Of a stretch of DNA of 64,000 bases, positions 7,992 to 16,657 are shown piece after piece. Position numbers and translations under genes: made by a program. How positions within the stretch are numbered: position 1 is the first letter of the stretch; each line of letters opens with the position of its first letter. The stretch covers positions 62,001 to 126,000 of the forward strand of contig CADCFG010000013.1 in the NCBI GenBank assembly GCA_902800625.1, read 5' to 3'. The DNA comes from an uncultured Eubacteriales bacterium (GTDB lineage: Bacteria; Bacillota; Clostridia; Christensenellales; Aristaeellaceae). The notes under the pieces are model-generated. The model ran no database searches, was not told the DNA's origin, and worked only from the letters and a program-made list of their open reading frames with translations.

Positions 7992-8666
7992 TTATACCTC
8001 CACCGGCCTCTGGTTGCGGGGACCGTGGGGGCCGCGGGGCGCGTCCTCCAGCTCGCCGACCCAGTGGTTCAGCAGCGTGCGCAGCATGGCGGACAGCTGG
8101 TCCTGCTGCTCGGCGGTGAGGGGGGAGAAGGGGTCGCTGCCGTCGGCTTCGGGCTGGACGGCGCTGGCCTGGCGACCGGCGTCGGTGATGTGCAGCACAT
8201 TGCCCCGGCGATCCTCCGCCCTTTCCCGGGTGACGAGGCCCTTGGCCTCCAGCTTGCTCACCAGCTCGCTGAGGGAGCCGGGCTGGATGCCCAGCATCTG
8301 CTGCAGGTCGCGCTGGCTGATGGCGTCGCGCCCTGCCAGGATCGCCAGGATCAGCGCCTGGCCCTGGGCCGGGCCGCCCTGGGGGCGGCGGCGCAGCATG
8401 CGGCCCGCCATGTCGATCAGCTCCGCCAGGTCGGCCTCGTCCACCCGGCGCTGCAAAAACTCGCGGTCGGGGCGGCGGGGCCCCATGCCGTGCGGGGGCA
8501 TGCCGGGACCGCCAGGGCCCATGCCGCCCCCGCCCATGCCACGGGGGAAGCCGGGCCCCATGCCGTGACCGCCCATGCCGCGGGGACCGCAGTGGAAGCC
8601 CTCCTGCTCACGGTGGTTTTTATATGCGTCGAAGGCATTTTCAAATCGATTGAAATCGCTGTACAT
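7992..8666 (-). CDS. MarR family transcriptional regulator with Gly/Met-rich N-terminus
   Basis: A winged-helix regulator of about 224 residues. The DNA-binding part reads ISQRDLQQMLG...SLSELVSKLEAKGLVTRERAEDRRGNVLHITDAG, the classic MarR recognition helix and wing. Ahead of it lies an unusual low-complexity stretch of about 50 residues rich in Gly, Met, Pro and His (GMGGHGMGPGFPRGMGG and similar), probably disordered. ATG 8666 is preferred because AAAGGA is 9 nt upstream; ATG 8672 is only 3 nt away. Two copies of GTTTTGGTACC in opposite orientation flank its own promoter, suggesting autorepression. The ligand is not known. Confidence 0.85.
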   Translation of the reverse strand: MYSDFNRFENAFDAYKNHREQEGFHCGPRGMGGHGMGPGFPRGMGGGGMGPGGPGMPPHGMGPRRPDREFLQRRVDEADLAELIDMAGRMLRRRPQGGPAQGQALILAILAGRDAISQRDLQQMLGIQPGSLSELVSKLEAKGLVTRERAEDRRGNVLHITDAGRQASAVQPEADGSDPFSPLTAEQQDQLSAMLRTLLNHWVGELEDAPRGPHGPRNQRPVEV

Positions 8667-8684
8667 ATTCATCCGTCCTTTCTT

Positions 8685-8738
8685 GTTTTGGTACCTAAAT
8701 ATTAGCATGGACGGGAGAGAATGTCAAGGTACCAAAAC
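8685..8738 (-). promoter_or_regulatory. marR-like gene promoter with paired operator arms
   Basis: On the minus strand TTGACA (8727-8722) and TAATAT (8704-8699) are spaced by 17 nt. GTTTTGGTACC (8685-8695) and its exact reverse complement GGTACCAAAAC (8728-8738) sit on either side, 43 nt apart (about four helical turns). This is a good candidate for a regulator-bound operator. Confidence 0.75.
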
Positions 8739-8760
8739 AAAAATTAACAAACGTACAACA

Positions 8761-8790
8761 AAAGCCTTCCCCCGATGGGGAAGGCTTTTT
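8761..8790. terminator. Terminator after alpha/beta hydrolase gene
   Basis: AAAGCCTTCCCC (8761-8772) pairs with GGGGAAGGCTTTTT (8777-8790). It has T-runs on both strands and separates the minus-strand hydrolase from the marR promoter. Confidence 0.75.
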
Positions 8791-8793
8791 GGG

Positions 8794-9717
8794 TTACTGG
8801 ATCCACCCGTCAAACAGCCCCAGGAGATCGTCGTAGACCAGCTGGTGTTCGGCGTGGTTCAGGATCTCGTGGCGCATATTCGGGTACATCCTGGCGGTGA
8901 CGTTCCGGTAGCCGTCGTCCTTCACGCGCTGCACGGCGGCTTCGAAGCCCTTTCTATCCGGGGCGCAGGGGTCGTTTTCGCCGGAGATGAAGTGCACCGG
9001 CAGGTCCGGATGCCCAGCGGGCACGGCCTTGTAGGCGTCGCGCATCAGCGTGAGCAGCGCCCTGTAGCCGTTCAGCGTGAAGGGAAAGCCGCAGAGGGGA
9101 TCGGCGTCGTACTTCTGCACGTTGTCCTGGTTGGTGCTTAGCCAGGTGTTGGCGCTGCCGGACTTGGGGTTGCCCTTGTTGAAGCTGCCGGTGGTCATGT
9201 TCACGAACAGCTTGCTGATGTACCGCTCGCCCTTGAAGACGGTCATTATCCTGTTCAGCAGCAGGCCCGCGCCGGTGGCGGGGTTTGCCCCGGGGCTGCC
9301 GCAGACCACCAGGCCGTCGATGTCGCCGTCGTACTTCTGCCGGTACACCCGCACTGCCAGCGAGCCCATGCTGTGGCCGAACAGGATCAGCCTGAGCCCC
9401 GGGTAGCGCTGGCGGAACCAGAGCGTCAGCTGGTGCAGGTCGTCCACCAGGGCCTGGGCGCCGCCGGCGTAGAAGTAGCCCAGGTCGCCGGGATCCTTCA
9501 CGCTTAAGCCGTGGCCGCGGTGGTCGTTGATCAGGCAGGCGTAGCCGTTGTCGGCCAGGAACTGCATGAAGGGCAGATAGCGCTCCTTGTGCTCGGCCAT
9601 GCCGTGGGCGAACTGCACGAGCCCCTTTGGCTGGCCGCCGTCGGGGGACACCACGCACACCGACAGGCCCAAGCCATCGGCGTTGGAATTGATGACAAAG
9701 GTTTCGATCCTGGACAT
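8794..9717 (-). CDS. Alpha/beta hydrolase (monoacylglycerol-lipase-like)
   Basis: A 307-residue serine hydrolase of the 'serine aminopeptidase S33' group. The nucleophile elbow is GHSMGS, the oxyanion strand is VQFAHGMAEH, the acid is likely in ISGENDP, and the catalytic His is in NMRHEILNH. DHRGHGLS is also typical of monoacylglycerol lipases and lysophospholipases. No signal peptide is seen, so cytosolic. ATG 9717 was chosen for AAGGAGG just upstream; the longer frame to 9774 has no such site. The substrate is unknown. Confidence 0.85.
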   Translation of the reverse strand: MSRIETFVINSNADGLGLSVCVVSPDGGQPKGLVQFAHGMAEHKERYLPFMQFLADNGYACLINDHRGHGLSVKDPGDLGYFYAGGAQALVDDLHQLTLWFRQRYPGLRLILFGHSMGSLAVRVYRQKYDGDIDGLVVCGSPGANPATGAGLLLNRIMTVFKGERYISKLFVNMTTGSFNKGNPKSGSANTWLSTNQDNVQKYDADPLCGFPFTLNGYRALLTLMRDAYKAVPAGHPDLPVHFISGENDPCAPDRKGFEAAVQRVKDDGYRNVTARMYPNMRHEILNHAEHQLVYDDLLGLFDGWIQ

Positions 9718-9800
9718 GGGGACCTCCTTCTTTGAATCAGAAATGGGGAATTGGGGCGGGCGCCGCAGCGGCATGCCAGCAAGACACGGCGTTGACGGTT

Positions 9801-9831
9801 AAGAAAAGAGCGGCACAGCCGTGCCGCTCTT
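9801..9831 (-). terminator. Terminator of the cmk-plsC-ispH-rpsA cluster
   Basis: AAGAGCGGCAC (9806-9816) pairs with GTGCCGCTCTT (9821-9831), followed on the minus strand by TTCTT. Confidence 0.75.
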
Positions 9832-9842
9832 GGGTTATTGGA

Positions 9843-11057
9843 TTATTCCTCGACGGGCGCTTCCTCGGCGGGCGCTTCCTCGACGGGAGCCTCCTCCACG
9901 GGCGCTTCCTCGACGTACTCCTCCTCGGCGGGGATCTCGTCGATGTCATACTCGCCCTCGTCGCTGGCCAGCGCCTCGTCCTCCAGCACCTCGCGGATGG
10001 ACAGGGAGATGCGCTTGGCTTCGGTGTTGACGTCCAGCACCTTCACGCGCACGATGTCGCCCACGTTCACGGCGTCCTCGACCTTCGCGATGCGGGTCAG
10101 GGCGCACTGGCTGATGTGCACCAGGCCGTCCAGGCCGGGCTCCAGCTCCACGAACGCGCCGAAGGTGGTGATGCGGACGACCTTGCCCTCCACCACGGAG
10201 CCGACGGGATACTTTTCACCGGCGACGGTCCAGGGACGGGGCTGGGTCTGCTTGTAGGACAGGGAGATGCGCTCGCGCTCGGGATCGATGTTCAGGATCT
10301 TCACGTCGATCTCCTGGCCGACGGAAACCACGTCGGAGGGATGCTTCACGCGGCCCCAGCTGAGGTCGGTGACGTGCACCAGGCCGTCCACGCCGCCGAT
10401 GTCCACGAAGGCACCGAAATCCGCCAGGCGGCGAACGACGCCCTTCACGACGGAGCCGACTTCCAGGTTCTCCCAGATCTTCTTCTTCTTCTCGGCCTCT
10501 TCAGCCATCAGCACGGCCTTGCGGCTGGCGACGATGCGCTTCTTGGCCTTGTCGATCTCGATGATCTTCAGCGTCATGGGCTGGCCCACGAACTCGTCGA
10601 TCTTCTCGACATAGCGCAGCGAGAGCTGGGACGCGGGGATGAAGGTGCGAACGCCGGCCACGTCAGCCAGAAGGCCGCCCTTGACGGCTTCCTTGCCGAT
10701 GCCTTCGACGAACTCGCCAGCCTCTTCCTTGGCGCAGATCTCTTCCCAGGCCTTGCGGTTGATGATGTTCTTCTGGGAAAGCAGAACGTTGCCTTCGCCG
10801 TCATTCACCTTGACGACCTCGACTTCGATCTCATCGCCTTCCTTGACATCGGTGGAAGAAAGCTCGGATTTCTTAACGATACCGTCAGACTTATAGCCGA
10901 TGTTGACGCAAACCTCATCGTCGGTGATCATTTCGACCTTGCCAGTGATGATCTGGCCGGGGCGAATTTGAACTATGGTCTTGTCAATGGCTTCTTCTGA
11001 CATGACTTCAAGTTCCTGGTTCTCTTCGGGGGTGACTTTCTTCTCGATGTCGTTCAT
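9843..11057 (-). CDS. rpsA: Ribosomal protein S1-type RNA-binding protein (four S1 domains)
   Basis: 404 residues from ATG 11057, with four S1 OB-fold domains at about 34-96, 116-181, 200-269 and 285-356. The last two are the most canonical (GxVxxxxxFGAFVxxxxxxGLVHxS). The tail is acidic, made of repeated PVEEA/PAEEA units. It assists mRNA binding at the 30S subunit. Upstream the frame is open and runs without a stop into the IspH C-terminal sequence GITAGASTPDCIIKEV, so the native product is probably an IspH-S1 fusion as in many Clostridia. An AAGGAGG 11 nt before ATG 11057 could allow separate initiation. Confidence 0.85.
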   Translation of the reverse strand: MNDIEKKVTPEENQELEVMSEEAIDKTIVQIRPGQIITGKVEMITDDEVCVNIGYKSDGIVKKSELSSTDVKEGDEIEVEVVKVNDGEGNVLLSQKNIINRKAWEEICAKEEAGEFVEGIGKEAVKGGLLADVAGVRTFIPASQLSLRYVEKIDEFVGQPMTLKIIEIDKAKKRIVASRKAVLMAEEAEKKKKIWENLEVGSVVKGVVRRLADFGAFVDIGGVDGLVHVTDLSWGRVKHPSDVVSVGQEIDVKILNIDPERERISLSYKQTQPRPWTVAGEKYPVGSVVEGKVVRITTFGAFVELEPGLDGLVHISQCALTRIAKVEDAVNVGDIVRVKVLDVNTEAKRISLSIREVLEDEALASDEGEYDIDEIPAEEEYVEEAPVEEAPVEEAPAEEAPVEE

Positions 11058-11830
11058 TCTTGCAACAACCTCCTTAATGATACAATCCGGCGTGGATGCA
11101 CCGGCTGTAATCCCAATCGTATCGGACGGTAAGTCCTGCGGCATATATCAGAAGCGAGCCTGTACAGCTTGCGACTGTTTGAACTCTCCCGTCCGCCCAC
11201 CACCAGCATCACGTCCGCCTGGCGGGCGATGTCAGCGACCTCCTGCTGGCGGTCCCGGGTGGCGGTGCAGATGGTTGCGTGCACGTCCAGGCTGGGGACG
11301 CGCCGTGAGAGCAGCGCGCACAGCCGGTCGAAGGTCTCCTTCACCATGGTGGTCTGGGCCACGACCAGGGCGCTGTCCAGCGGGGGAAGGGCGGCGACGT
11401 CCGCCTCCGTCATCACGGCGAAGGCCGGGGCCTGCGTCCAGCCCAGTATGCCCTGCACCTCCGGGTGCTCCGCCTCGCCGATGACGATCAGCGGCGTGCC
11501 GGACTTCGAGGCCGAGCGGGCCATGTCGTGGATGCGCTGCACGAAGGGGCAGGTGGCGTCCACGATCTCGCATTTCCGATCCTCCAGCGCCTCGTAGGCC
11601 GCCCGGCCCACGCCGTGGGAGCGGATGACCACCCGCGCGCCCTCGGGGATGTCCGAAGGGGCGCCGGCGCTGGTGACGCCAAGCGCCGCGAGGGACTGGA
11701 CCACCTGCGGGTTGTGGATGATGGGCCCGAGCGTGACCGCCGGGGCCGACCGCTGGGCGGTCTCCACTGCGCGGCGGACGCCGAAGCAGAACCCGGCATG
11801 CCGCGCCAACACAACGCGCGCGATCTCCAA
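11058..11830 (-). pseudogene. ispH: 4-hydroxy-3-methylbut-2-enyl diphosphate reductase (IspH), internal deletion
   Basis: This is the iron-sulfur enzyme of the last MEP-pathway step, making IPP and DMAPP. The three cluster cysteines are visible: HAGFCFGV, DATCPFVQ and TICTATRDRQ. The frame is lost after VVGGRESSNSRKLYRL; the correct C-terminus (PSDTIGITAGASTPD) resumes in the rpsA frame at about 11140. Compared with the family about 15-17 codons are missing there plus a frame change. The gene is otherwise well conserved. The start is uncertain: TTG 11830 follows TGGAGG closely, GTG 11812 is an alternative. With rpsA it would form one fused gene. Confidence 0.8.
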
Positions 11831-11978
11831 TCGCCTCCAGAGCAACGAAATGCGGTGTATACACAGGGTATACGCATAAATATACTATTTACGCTATCCG
11901 TGTTATTTCGCCCGGAATCCTTGTAATTCCTGCCTCTATTTTGGAATTAATGCAATTTTAACACATCAGCGCGGTAAA

Positions 11979-12566
11979 TCAGCGCTTCAACCCCCACACC
12001 GCGGCCTCGATGCGCCGGGTGGCCTTGTCCAGGGTGTCGCTGTCCACCCGCCGGGGCAGCCCCTCGAAGCTGACGGGCGGGCCGAAGGACAGCTGGGTCT
12101 TCCGGAACAGGCGGAAGGGGCCGCCGATGTAGGCCGGAATCACCGGCGCGTTCGCGCGCATGGCGATCATGGACACGCCCTCCAGCATCGGGGCGGGGTG
12201 GTTGTCCTTCACCCGGGTGCCCTGGGGGAAGATGGCCATGCCGTGGCCCTCCTTCAGGATCTTCATGGCGGTGCGGATGGCGGCCAGGTCGCTGTTGCCC
12301 CGGTCCACCGAGAAGGCGCCCAGCGCGCTGAAGAAGTTCGCCGTGATCTTCCACCGGAACAGGCTCGATTTCGCCATGTAGTGCAGATGGCGCTCCTCTA
12401 TGTGGGCGGCGAGATAGAACGGGTCGTGGTTGCTGCAGTGGTTGGCACAGAGTATGAAGGCGCCCTCGCGGGGGATGTTTTCCAGGCCGTCCAACTGCAC
12501 CGGGAAAAACAGCGCGTAGAACGGCCGCAGCAGGACGCGCATGAGGCCATAGAGTCGTTTGTTCAT
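11979..12566 (-). CDS. plsC: 1-acyl-sn-glycerol-3-phosphate acyltransferase
   Basis: A 195-residue PlsC-type acyltransferase that converts lysophosphatidic acid to phosphatidic acid at the membrane. Motif I is NHCSNHD (NHxxxxD) and the phosphate-binding motif is FPQGTR, with VDRG and PVIPAYIG also in place. The length is typical of the short Firmicute form. It lies between cmk and ispH, 18 nt from cmk, in a widely conserved Clostridia cluster. Confidence 0.92.
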   Translation of the reverse strand: MNKRLYGLMRVLLRPFYALFFPVQLDGLENIPREGAFILCANHCSNHDPFYLAAHIEERHLHYMAKSSLFRWKITANFFSALGAFSVDRGNSDLAAIRTAMKILKEGHGMAIFPQGTRVKDNHPAPMLEGVSMIAMRANAPVIPAYIGGPFRLFRKTQLSFGPPVSFEGLPRRVDSDTLDKATRRIEAAVWGLKR

Positions 12567-12584
12567 GGTATCACCTTGTCAGAG

Positions 12585-13274
12585 TCAGCAGTCGGCGGCG
12601 CGTGAAATGGCTTCCTCCGCCAGCTTCTTCATCAGGGTCACGGTTTCTTCGATGGTCAGCTTGGAGGAATCCACGTGCACGCTGTCCTCGGCGGGCTGCA
12701 GGGGAGAGGCGGCACGGTGGGTGTCCTGGTAGTCGCGGCGGATCATGTCCTGCAGCACCTGTTCGTAGGGCTCGGGCATGCCCTTCTCCGCAAGCTCCGC
12801 GCAGCGGCGGCGGGCGCGCTCCTCGGCGGAGGCGGTCAGGTAGATCTTCAGCGTGGCGCCCGGCAACACCTTGGTGCCGATGTCGCGGCCATCCATGACC
12901 ACGTTCTGCCCCTCGGCGATCTTGCGCTGCAGCGCCACCATGCGCTGACGCACCTCGGGCACAGCGGACACCGTGCTGGCCGCCATGGAGACCTCCGGCT
13001 CGCGGATGGCCGAGGTCACGTCCTCGCCGGACAGGTACAGCCGCTGGGCGCCGTCCACGAAGCGCACGTCGATGTCCATGTCCTCCACGGCCCTGGCCAC
13101 GGCGGCCTTGTCGTTCACGGCGTTCTTTCGCAGCATATACAGCCCGAAGGCCCGGTACATGGCCCCGGTGTCCAGGTACATGGCCCCCAGCTCCTTCGCG
13201 AGAGCCTTGGCCATGGTGGATTTGCCCGCGCCCGCGGGCCCGTCGATGGCGATGGAAAAGGGCTTGGTTTGCAT
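12585..13274 (-). CDS. cmk: Cytidylate kinase
   Basis: A 229-residue (d)CMP kinase. The P-loop is GPAGAGKST near the N-terminus, followed by YLDTGAMYRA (substrate contact), DGRDIGTKVLP and LTASAEERARRR, as in the family. ATG 13274 was chosen because AAAGGA is 9 nt upstream and the product begins at the family start SIAIDGPAGAGKS. It begins the cmk-plsC-ispH-rpsA cluster. Confidence 0.93.
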   Translation of the reverse strand: MQTKPFSIAIDGPAGAGKSTMAKALAKELGAMYLDTGAMYRAFGLYMLRKNAVNDKAAVARAVEDMDIDVRFVDGAQRLYLSGEDVTSAIREPEVSMAASTVSAVPEVRQRMVALQRKIAEGQNVVMDGRDIGTKVLPGATLKIYLTASAEERARRRCAELAEKGMPEPYEQVLQDMIRRDYQDTHRAASPLQPAEDSVHVDSSKLTIEETVTLMKKLAEEAISRAADC

Positions 13275-13299
13275 GGGCGTATTTCCTTTCTTGTGTTTG

Positions 13300-13373
13300 C
13301 TTGAGGGAACAGGCAACAGGGTACAGAGAACAGGAACAGTGGCTGCCGTGAGGCAATTCCTATTGCCTTATGC
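13300..13373. repeat. Palindromic intergenic element
   Basis: GGGAACAGGCAACAGGG, AGAGAACAGGAACAG and a GGCTGCCGTGAGGCAA core face AATTCCTATTGCC. It belongs to the same family as 6998-7098 and fills the gap between the dipeptidase stop and cmk. Confidence 0.5.
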
Positions 13374-14739
13374 CTAATCCTCGATCTGTCCTCCCGCGAT
13401 TTCAGCGATGGCGTGGGCGAAGATCTTCACGCCCAGCATCAGCTTTTCCAGGTCGATGTACTCGTCGGCGATGTGGCACACGTCCATGTCGCCGGGGAAG
13501 CACACGCCGAAGGCCACGGTGTTGGGCATCATGCGGGAATAGGTGCCTCCGCCGATGGCGATGGTATAGGCGGGCAGGCCGGTCACGTCGTGATAGACCT
13601 TCAAAAGCCCCCGCACGATCTTGCTTTCGGCGGGCACGTGCAGCGGAGTGTGGCTGGAGGCGCAGCACACGCTCATGCCGGCGGGGGCCACCCGCTTGGC
13701 TGCCTGGCCCAGCATCAATTCCTCGCTGCCGCAGATGGGATAGCGGATGTCCAGCAGGGCGGAGAGCTCGTTGGAATCATACCTCAGGATGCCCAGGTTG
13801 CAGGTCAGCGCGCCGGACAGCTCGTCCTCGCAGGCGATGCCCAGGCTCGCGCCGGTATATTCCATGCCCACGGCGTCCGCCAGCATGGCGATGGCGGCTC
13901 GGGTGGATTCCGAGCCCGCGCCCAGCTCCTTCAGGGCGATCAGCAGCATGCCCGCGGCGTTCACGCCGCGCTGGGGCATGGCGGCGTGGGCGTTGACGCC
14001 CGTGGCGGTGATCTTCGCCCGGCCCTCGCCCTCGGCCACGGCCTTCAGGCTGAACTTTTCATGCTTCGCGACGATGGCGGAGAGCCTGTCGTTCAGCGCA
14101 TCCAGCGTGACATTGCCCAGCCCCACCACGGCCGTCGCCTCCGCAGGCACCACGTTGGGCCGCTCGCCGGCGTACAGGCTGTAGACGGGGATATCCGCGC
14201 CGCCCTCGCCGCCGGTGACCTTGCTCAGGCGCATGTTCACGCCGCCCTTTTCGATGTTGATGACGGGGAACTCCGCGTCCGGAGAGAAGCCGTAGTCCGG
14301 CATCTTCACCTTGCTGGCGTAGTGGCGCATGTCGCTCATGCCCGTCTCCTCGTCGCAGCCCAGGATCAGCCGTACGCCGTCCTTCAGCGGGATGCCCGCC
14401 TCCTTCACGGCGCGCATGGCGTACAGCGCGCACAGCGCCGGGCCCTTGTCGTCGGTGGCCCAGGGGCACCACGTCCAGGTGGGCCAGCATGCCCATGGTC
14501 TGGGGGCCGGAGCCGTAGCTGATGTCGCCGGCATAGCCGTCGATGTCCCGCACCTCGAAGCCGAAGGATTTGGCATCCGCAAGCGCCGTGTCCAGCATCC
14601 GGCGTACCTCCTTGCCGAAGGGGGCGTTTTCGCCCGCCGGCGCGCCCTGCACCGAGGGAATGGCGATCCACTTGCGGATGTTTTCGATCAGTTCGTCCCG
14701 GTAGGAGTCGACGATTCTATCGAGATTGGTGTAATCCAT
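13374..14739 (-). pseudogene. PepV/Sapep-type M20 dipeptidase, frameshifted
   Basis: A zinc-dependent dipeptidase of the M20 family that hydrolyses dipeptides in the cytosol. ATG 14739 follows GGAGGT. The first frame runs to MLAHLDVVPLG (metal-binding His, Asp) and is then lost. The protein continues in another frame from ATDDKGPALCALYAM (14455 downward) with GCDEETG (bridging acid and catalytic Glu) and IGGGTYSR near the end. The family normally has about 20-25 residues between LDVVPLG and GATDDKGP (the WTxxPF...YGRG segment). These are missing at about 14460/14461 together with a frame change. Everything else is intact, so an assembly deletion is plausible. Confidence 0.85.
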
Positions 14740-14798
14740 GACGTTGACCTCCATGAGAAATGATGGTTTTTCACTTTGGCGCTGAGCGGAAAACGACA

Positions 14799-14865
14799 AG
14801 ACCCTTCGGCTCGCTCAGGATGACGCAATGCGCTTCGTTGTCATCCTGAGCGAAGCGAAGGATCT
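14799..14865. repeat. Inverted repeat element (CTCAGGATGA type)
   Basis: Arm 1 (14799-14825) and arm 2 (14839-14865) are near-perfect reverse complements: AGACCCTTCGGCTCGCTCAG opposite CTGAGCGAAGCGAAGGATCT. This sequence type is a frequent dispersed repeat in gut bacteria. Here it lies in the 5' leader of the dipeptidase gene. Confidence 0.75.
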
Positions 14866-14914
14866 GGCGATTGCGCGTGGGTTGTCCGCTCTCGGTCCCC
14901 TGTGGGACAGTGCT

Positions 14915-14943
14915 ATTGTATAATAGATGCCGGAATCTGTCAA
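14915..14943 (-). promoter_or_regulatory. Promoter of the dipeptidase gene
   Basis: On the minus strand TTGACA (14943-14938) and TACAAT (14920-14915) are spaced by 17 nt. The transcript would pass through the inverted repeat at 14799-14865 before the gene. Confidence 0.6.
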
Positions 14944-15054
14944 GCGGGACGATGCCCGGGAAAGCCGTTCAGGGGGCGGCGCTTTCATCCCGCCAATGCC
15001 CCGCCATAGCGCTCCGGGTGTCGATTGCGGATCATACGCCTCTGCCCTTCGCGC

Positions 15055-16638
15055 TTATTCCTCCCACGGCGTATAGCCGGACTTTTCCACCAATTCCATG
15101 CCCTGGGACGACTGGATCCAGTCGAGCAGCGCGACCACGTTGGGGTTGTCGTTACCCTTGAGGCGTATGGCGTACAGCGTGGAGGTGATGGGATAGCTGC
15201 CGTTTCGGATATTGGCCTCGGTGGGCTGAACGCCGTCCACGGCCAGCAGCTTCACCTCGCTGCCCATCATTTCGGTGCAGAAGAAGCGGAAGGAATAGCC
15301 GATGGCGTTGGGCAGGTTGCGGTACTCCACGGTGTCCACGATGTCGCCCATGTCCCAGGCCACCACGCCCTGGGGGGCCTCCGCTAGCGGGGTATCGCCC
15401 ATCAGCGCCTCCAGGGCGGTCTGGCTGCCGCTGTTCTTCGGGCGCTGGTAGGCCACGATGGGGCCGACGCCCTGAACGCCCAGCTGGCTCCAGTCGGTGA
15501 TTTGGCCGGAGTAGACGCCCCTGATCTCATCGACGGTGATGTCCTCCAGCGGGTTGTCCTTGTTCACGATGAACACGAAGGCCTCTTTGCCAAAGGGGAT
15601 CATGTCGAATTCGACGCCCTTTTCGGCGGCCATGGCCAGCTCTTCGTCCGAGGGCTGGGCCACGAAGATGATGTCGGCGTCGCCCTCGATCAGACGCTCG
15701 TAGGCGCGGTTGGTCTTGGTGCAGGTGATCAGGGCGTTTTGCCCGGTTTCGTCGTCCCCAAGCCAGGTGTAGCGGGTGTCCTTGGGGTACACTGCCTGGC
15801 AGAAGGCGGAATACACCGGGAACAGCGCCGTGGCCCCGTCCAGGCGGGGAAGGGTATTGCTGTCGCTGACCCGCTTGGCAAGGGTGGGCTTCTCATCGAG
15901 GACCGCCACCTTTTTGCCTTTAAAGGGCATGTAGTCGGACAGGTCGATGCCGGAGCCGACGGCTCTCACCTCCACCGCCGTGCCGGAGGAGATGTCGAAA
16001 TGGCGGAAGGACTCGCCCGTATCCGGGTCGATGACGGAGATCAGGCCGTCGCCATCCACGCGGAACTCAGGGTAATCAAACTGTGGTTCTAGTACCCAGA
16101 CGCCGCTCTTGTCGATCAGTCCCCATTTATCCCCAGACTCCACTGCGGCATAGCCATTGTGATAGTCGTCGGCGGCATCATACGTCGACTCTACGGTGAA
16201 GCGGCCGGTGTGGTCGATATAGCCCCACTTGCCGTCCTGCTCCACGGCCGCCAGGCCCTCGGAAAACTCGTTGACGTCGTCGAACCACGGGCCGACGACC
16301 AGCCTCCCTGCGTCGTCCACGTAGCCCCATTTTACACCGAGGCGCACGGGCAGCACGCCCTCGCAAAAAACGCTCCACGTCTTGTCGTAGACCGCGGGCA
16401 CCACCTCGCGGCCTGATTCGTCGATAAAGCCGCAGTGTCCGTCCCGCTTTACCGCGAAGGGCGGCTCGGACAGGTCATATTGTATGAAATCGTAGATGTA
16501 GTCCGTCAGCAAAAATCCGCTTTCGTCCGCCAGGGCGTATTTGCCGTCCCGTTCCTCGACGCGCAACCCCTCCGCCAGGGCGGGGGCGGCGATCATCGCG
16601 ACGATCAGCAGACCCAGCAGGACCTTTATCCTGAGCAT
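15055..16638 (-). CDS. Secreted WG-repeat / PstS-like substrate-binding fusion protein
   Basis: 527 residues with an N-terminal signal peptide (LRIKVLLGLLIVAMIAAPALA). Residues about 25-215 contain WG-type repeats (HCGFIDESG, KWGYVDDAG, KWGYIDHTG, KWGLIDKSG). Residues about 230-527 resemble PstS-type periplasmic binding proteins: an FPVYSAFCQAVYP start, DIIFVAQPSDEE, FVFIVNKDNPL, IYSGQITDWSQLG-like VYSGQITDWSQLG, and RPKNSGSQT. The role may be binding phosphate or another anion outside the cell while the WG part binds a partner or the wall. No Pst permease genes lie nearby. AAGGAGGG precedes ATG 16638. Confidence 0.8.
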   Translation of the reverse strand: MLRIKVLLGLLIVAMIAAPALAEGLRVEERDGKYALADESGFLLTDYIYDFIQYDLSEPPFAVKRDGHCGFIDESGREVVPAVYDKTWSVFCEGVLPVRLGVKWGYVDDAGRLVVGPWFDDVNEFSEGLAAVEQDGKWGYIDHTGRFTVESTYDAADDYHNGYAAVESGDKWGLIDKSGVWVLEPQFDYPEFRVDGDGLISVIDPDTGESFRHFDISSGTAVEVRAVGSGIDLSDYMPFKGKKVAVLDEKPTLAKRVSDSNTLPRLDGATALFPVYSAFCQAVYPKDTRYTWLGDDETGQNALITCTKTNRAYERLIEGDADIIFVAQPSDEELAMAAEKGVEFDMIPFGKEAFVFIVNKDNPLEDITVDEIRGVYSGQITDWSQLGVQGVGPIVAYQRPKNSGSQTALEALMGDTPLAEAPQGVVAWDMGDIVDTVEYRNLPNAIGYSFRFFCTEMMGSEVKLLAVDGVQPTEANIRNGSYPITSTLYAIRLKGNDNPNVVALLDWIQSSQGMELVEKSGYTPWEE

Positions 16639-16657
16639 GATAAACCCTCCTTGCAAT

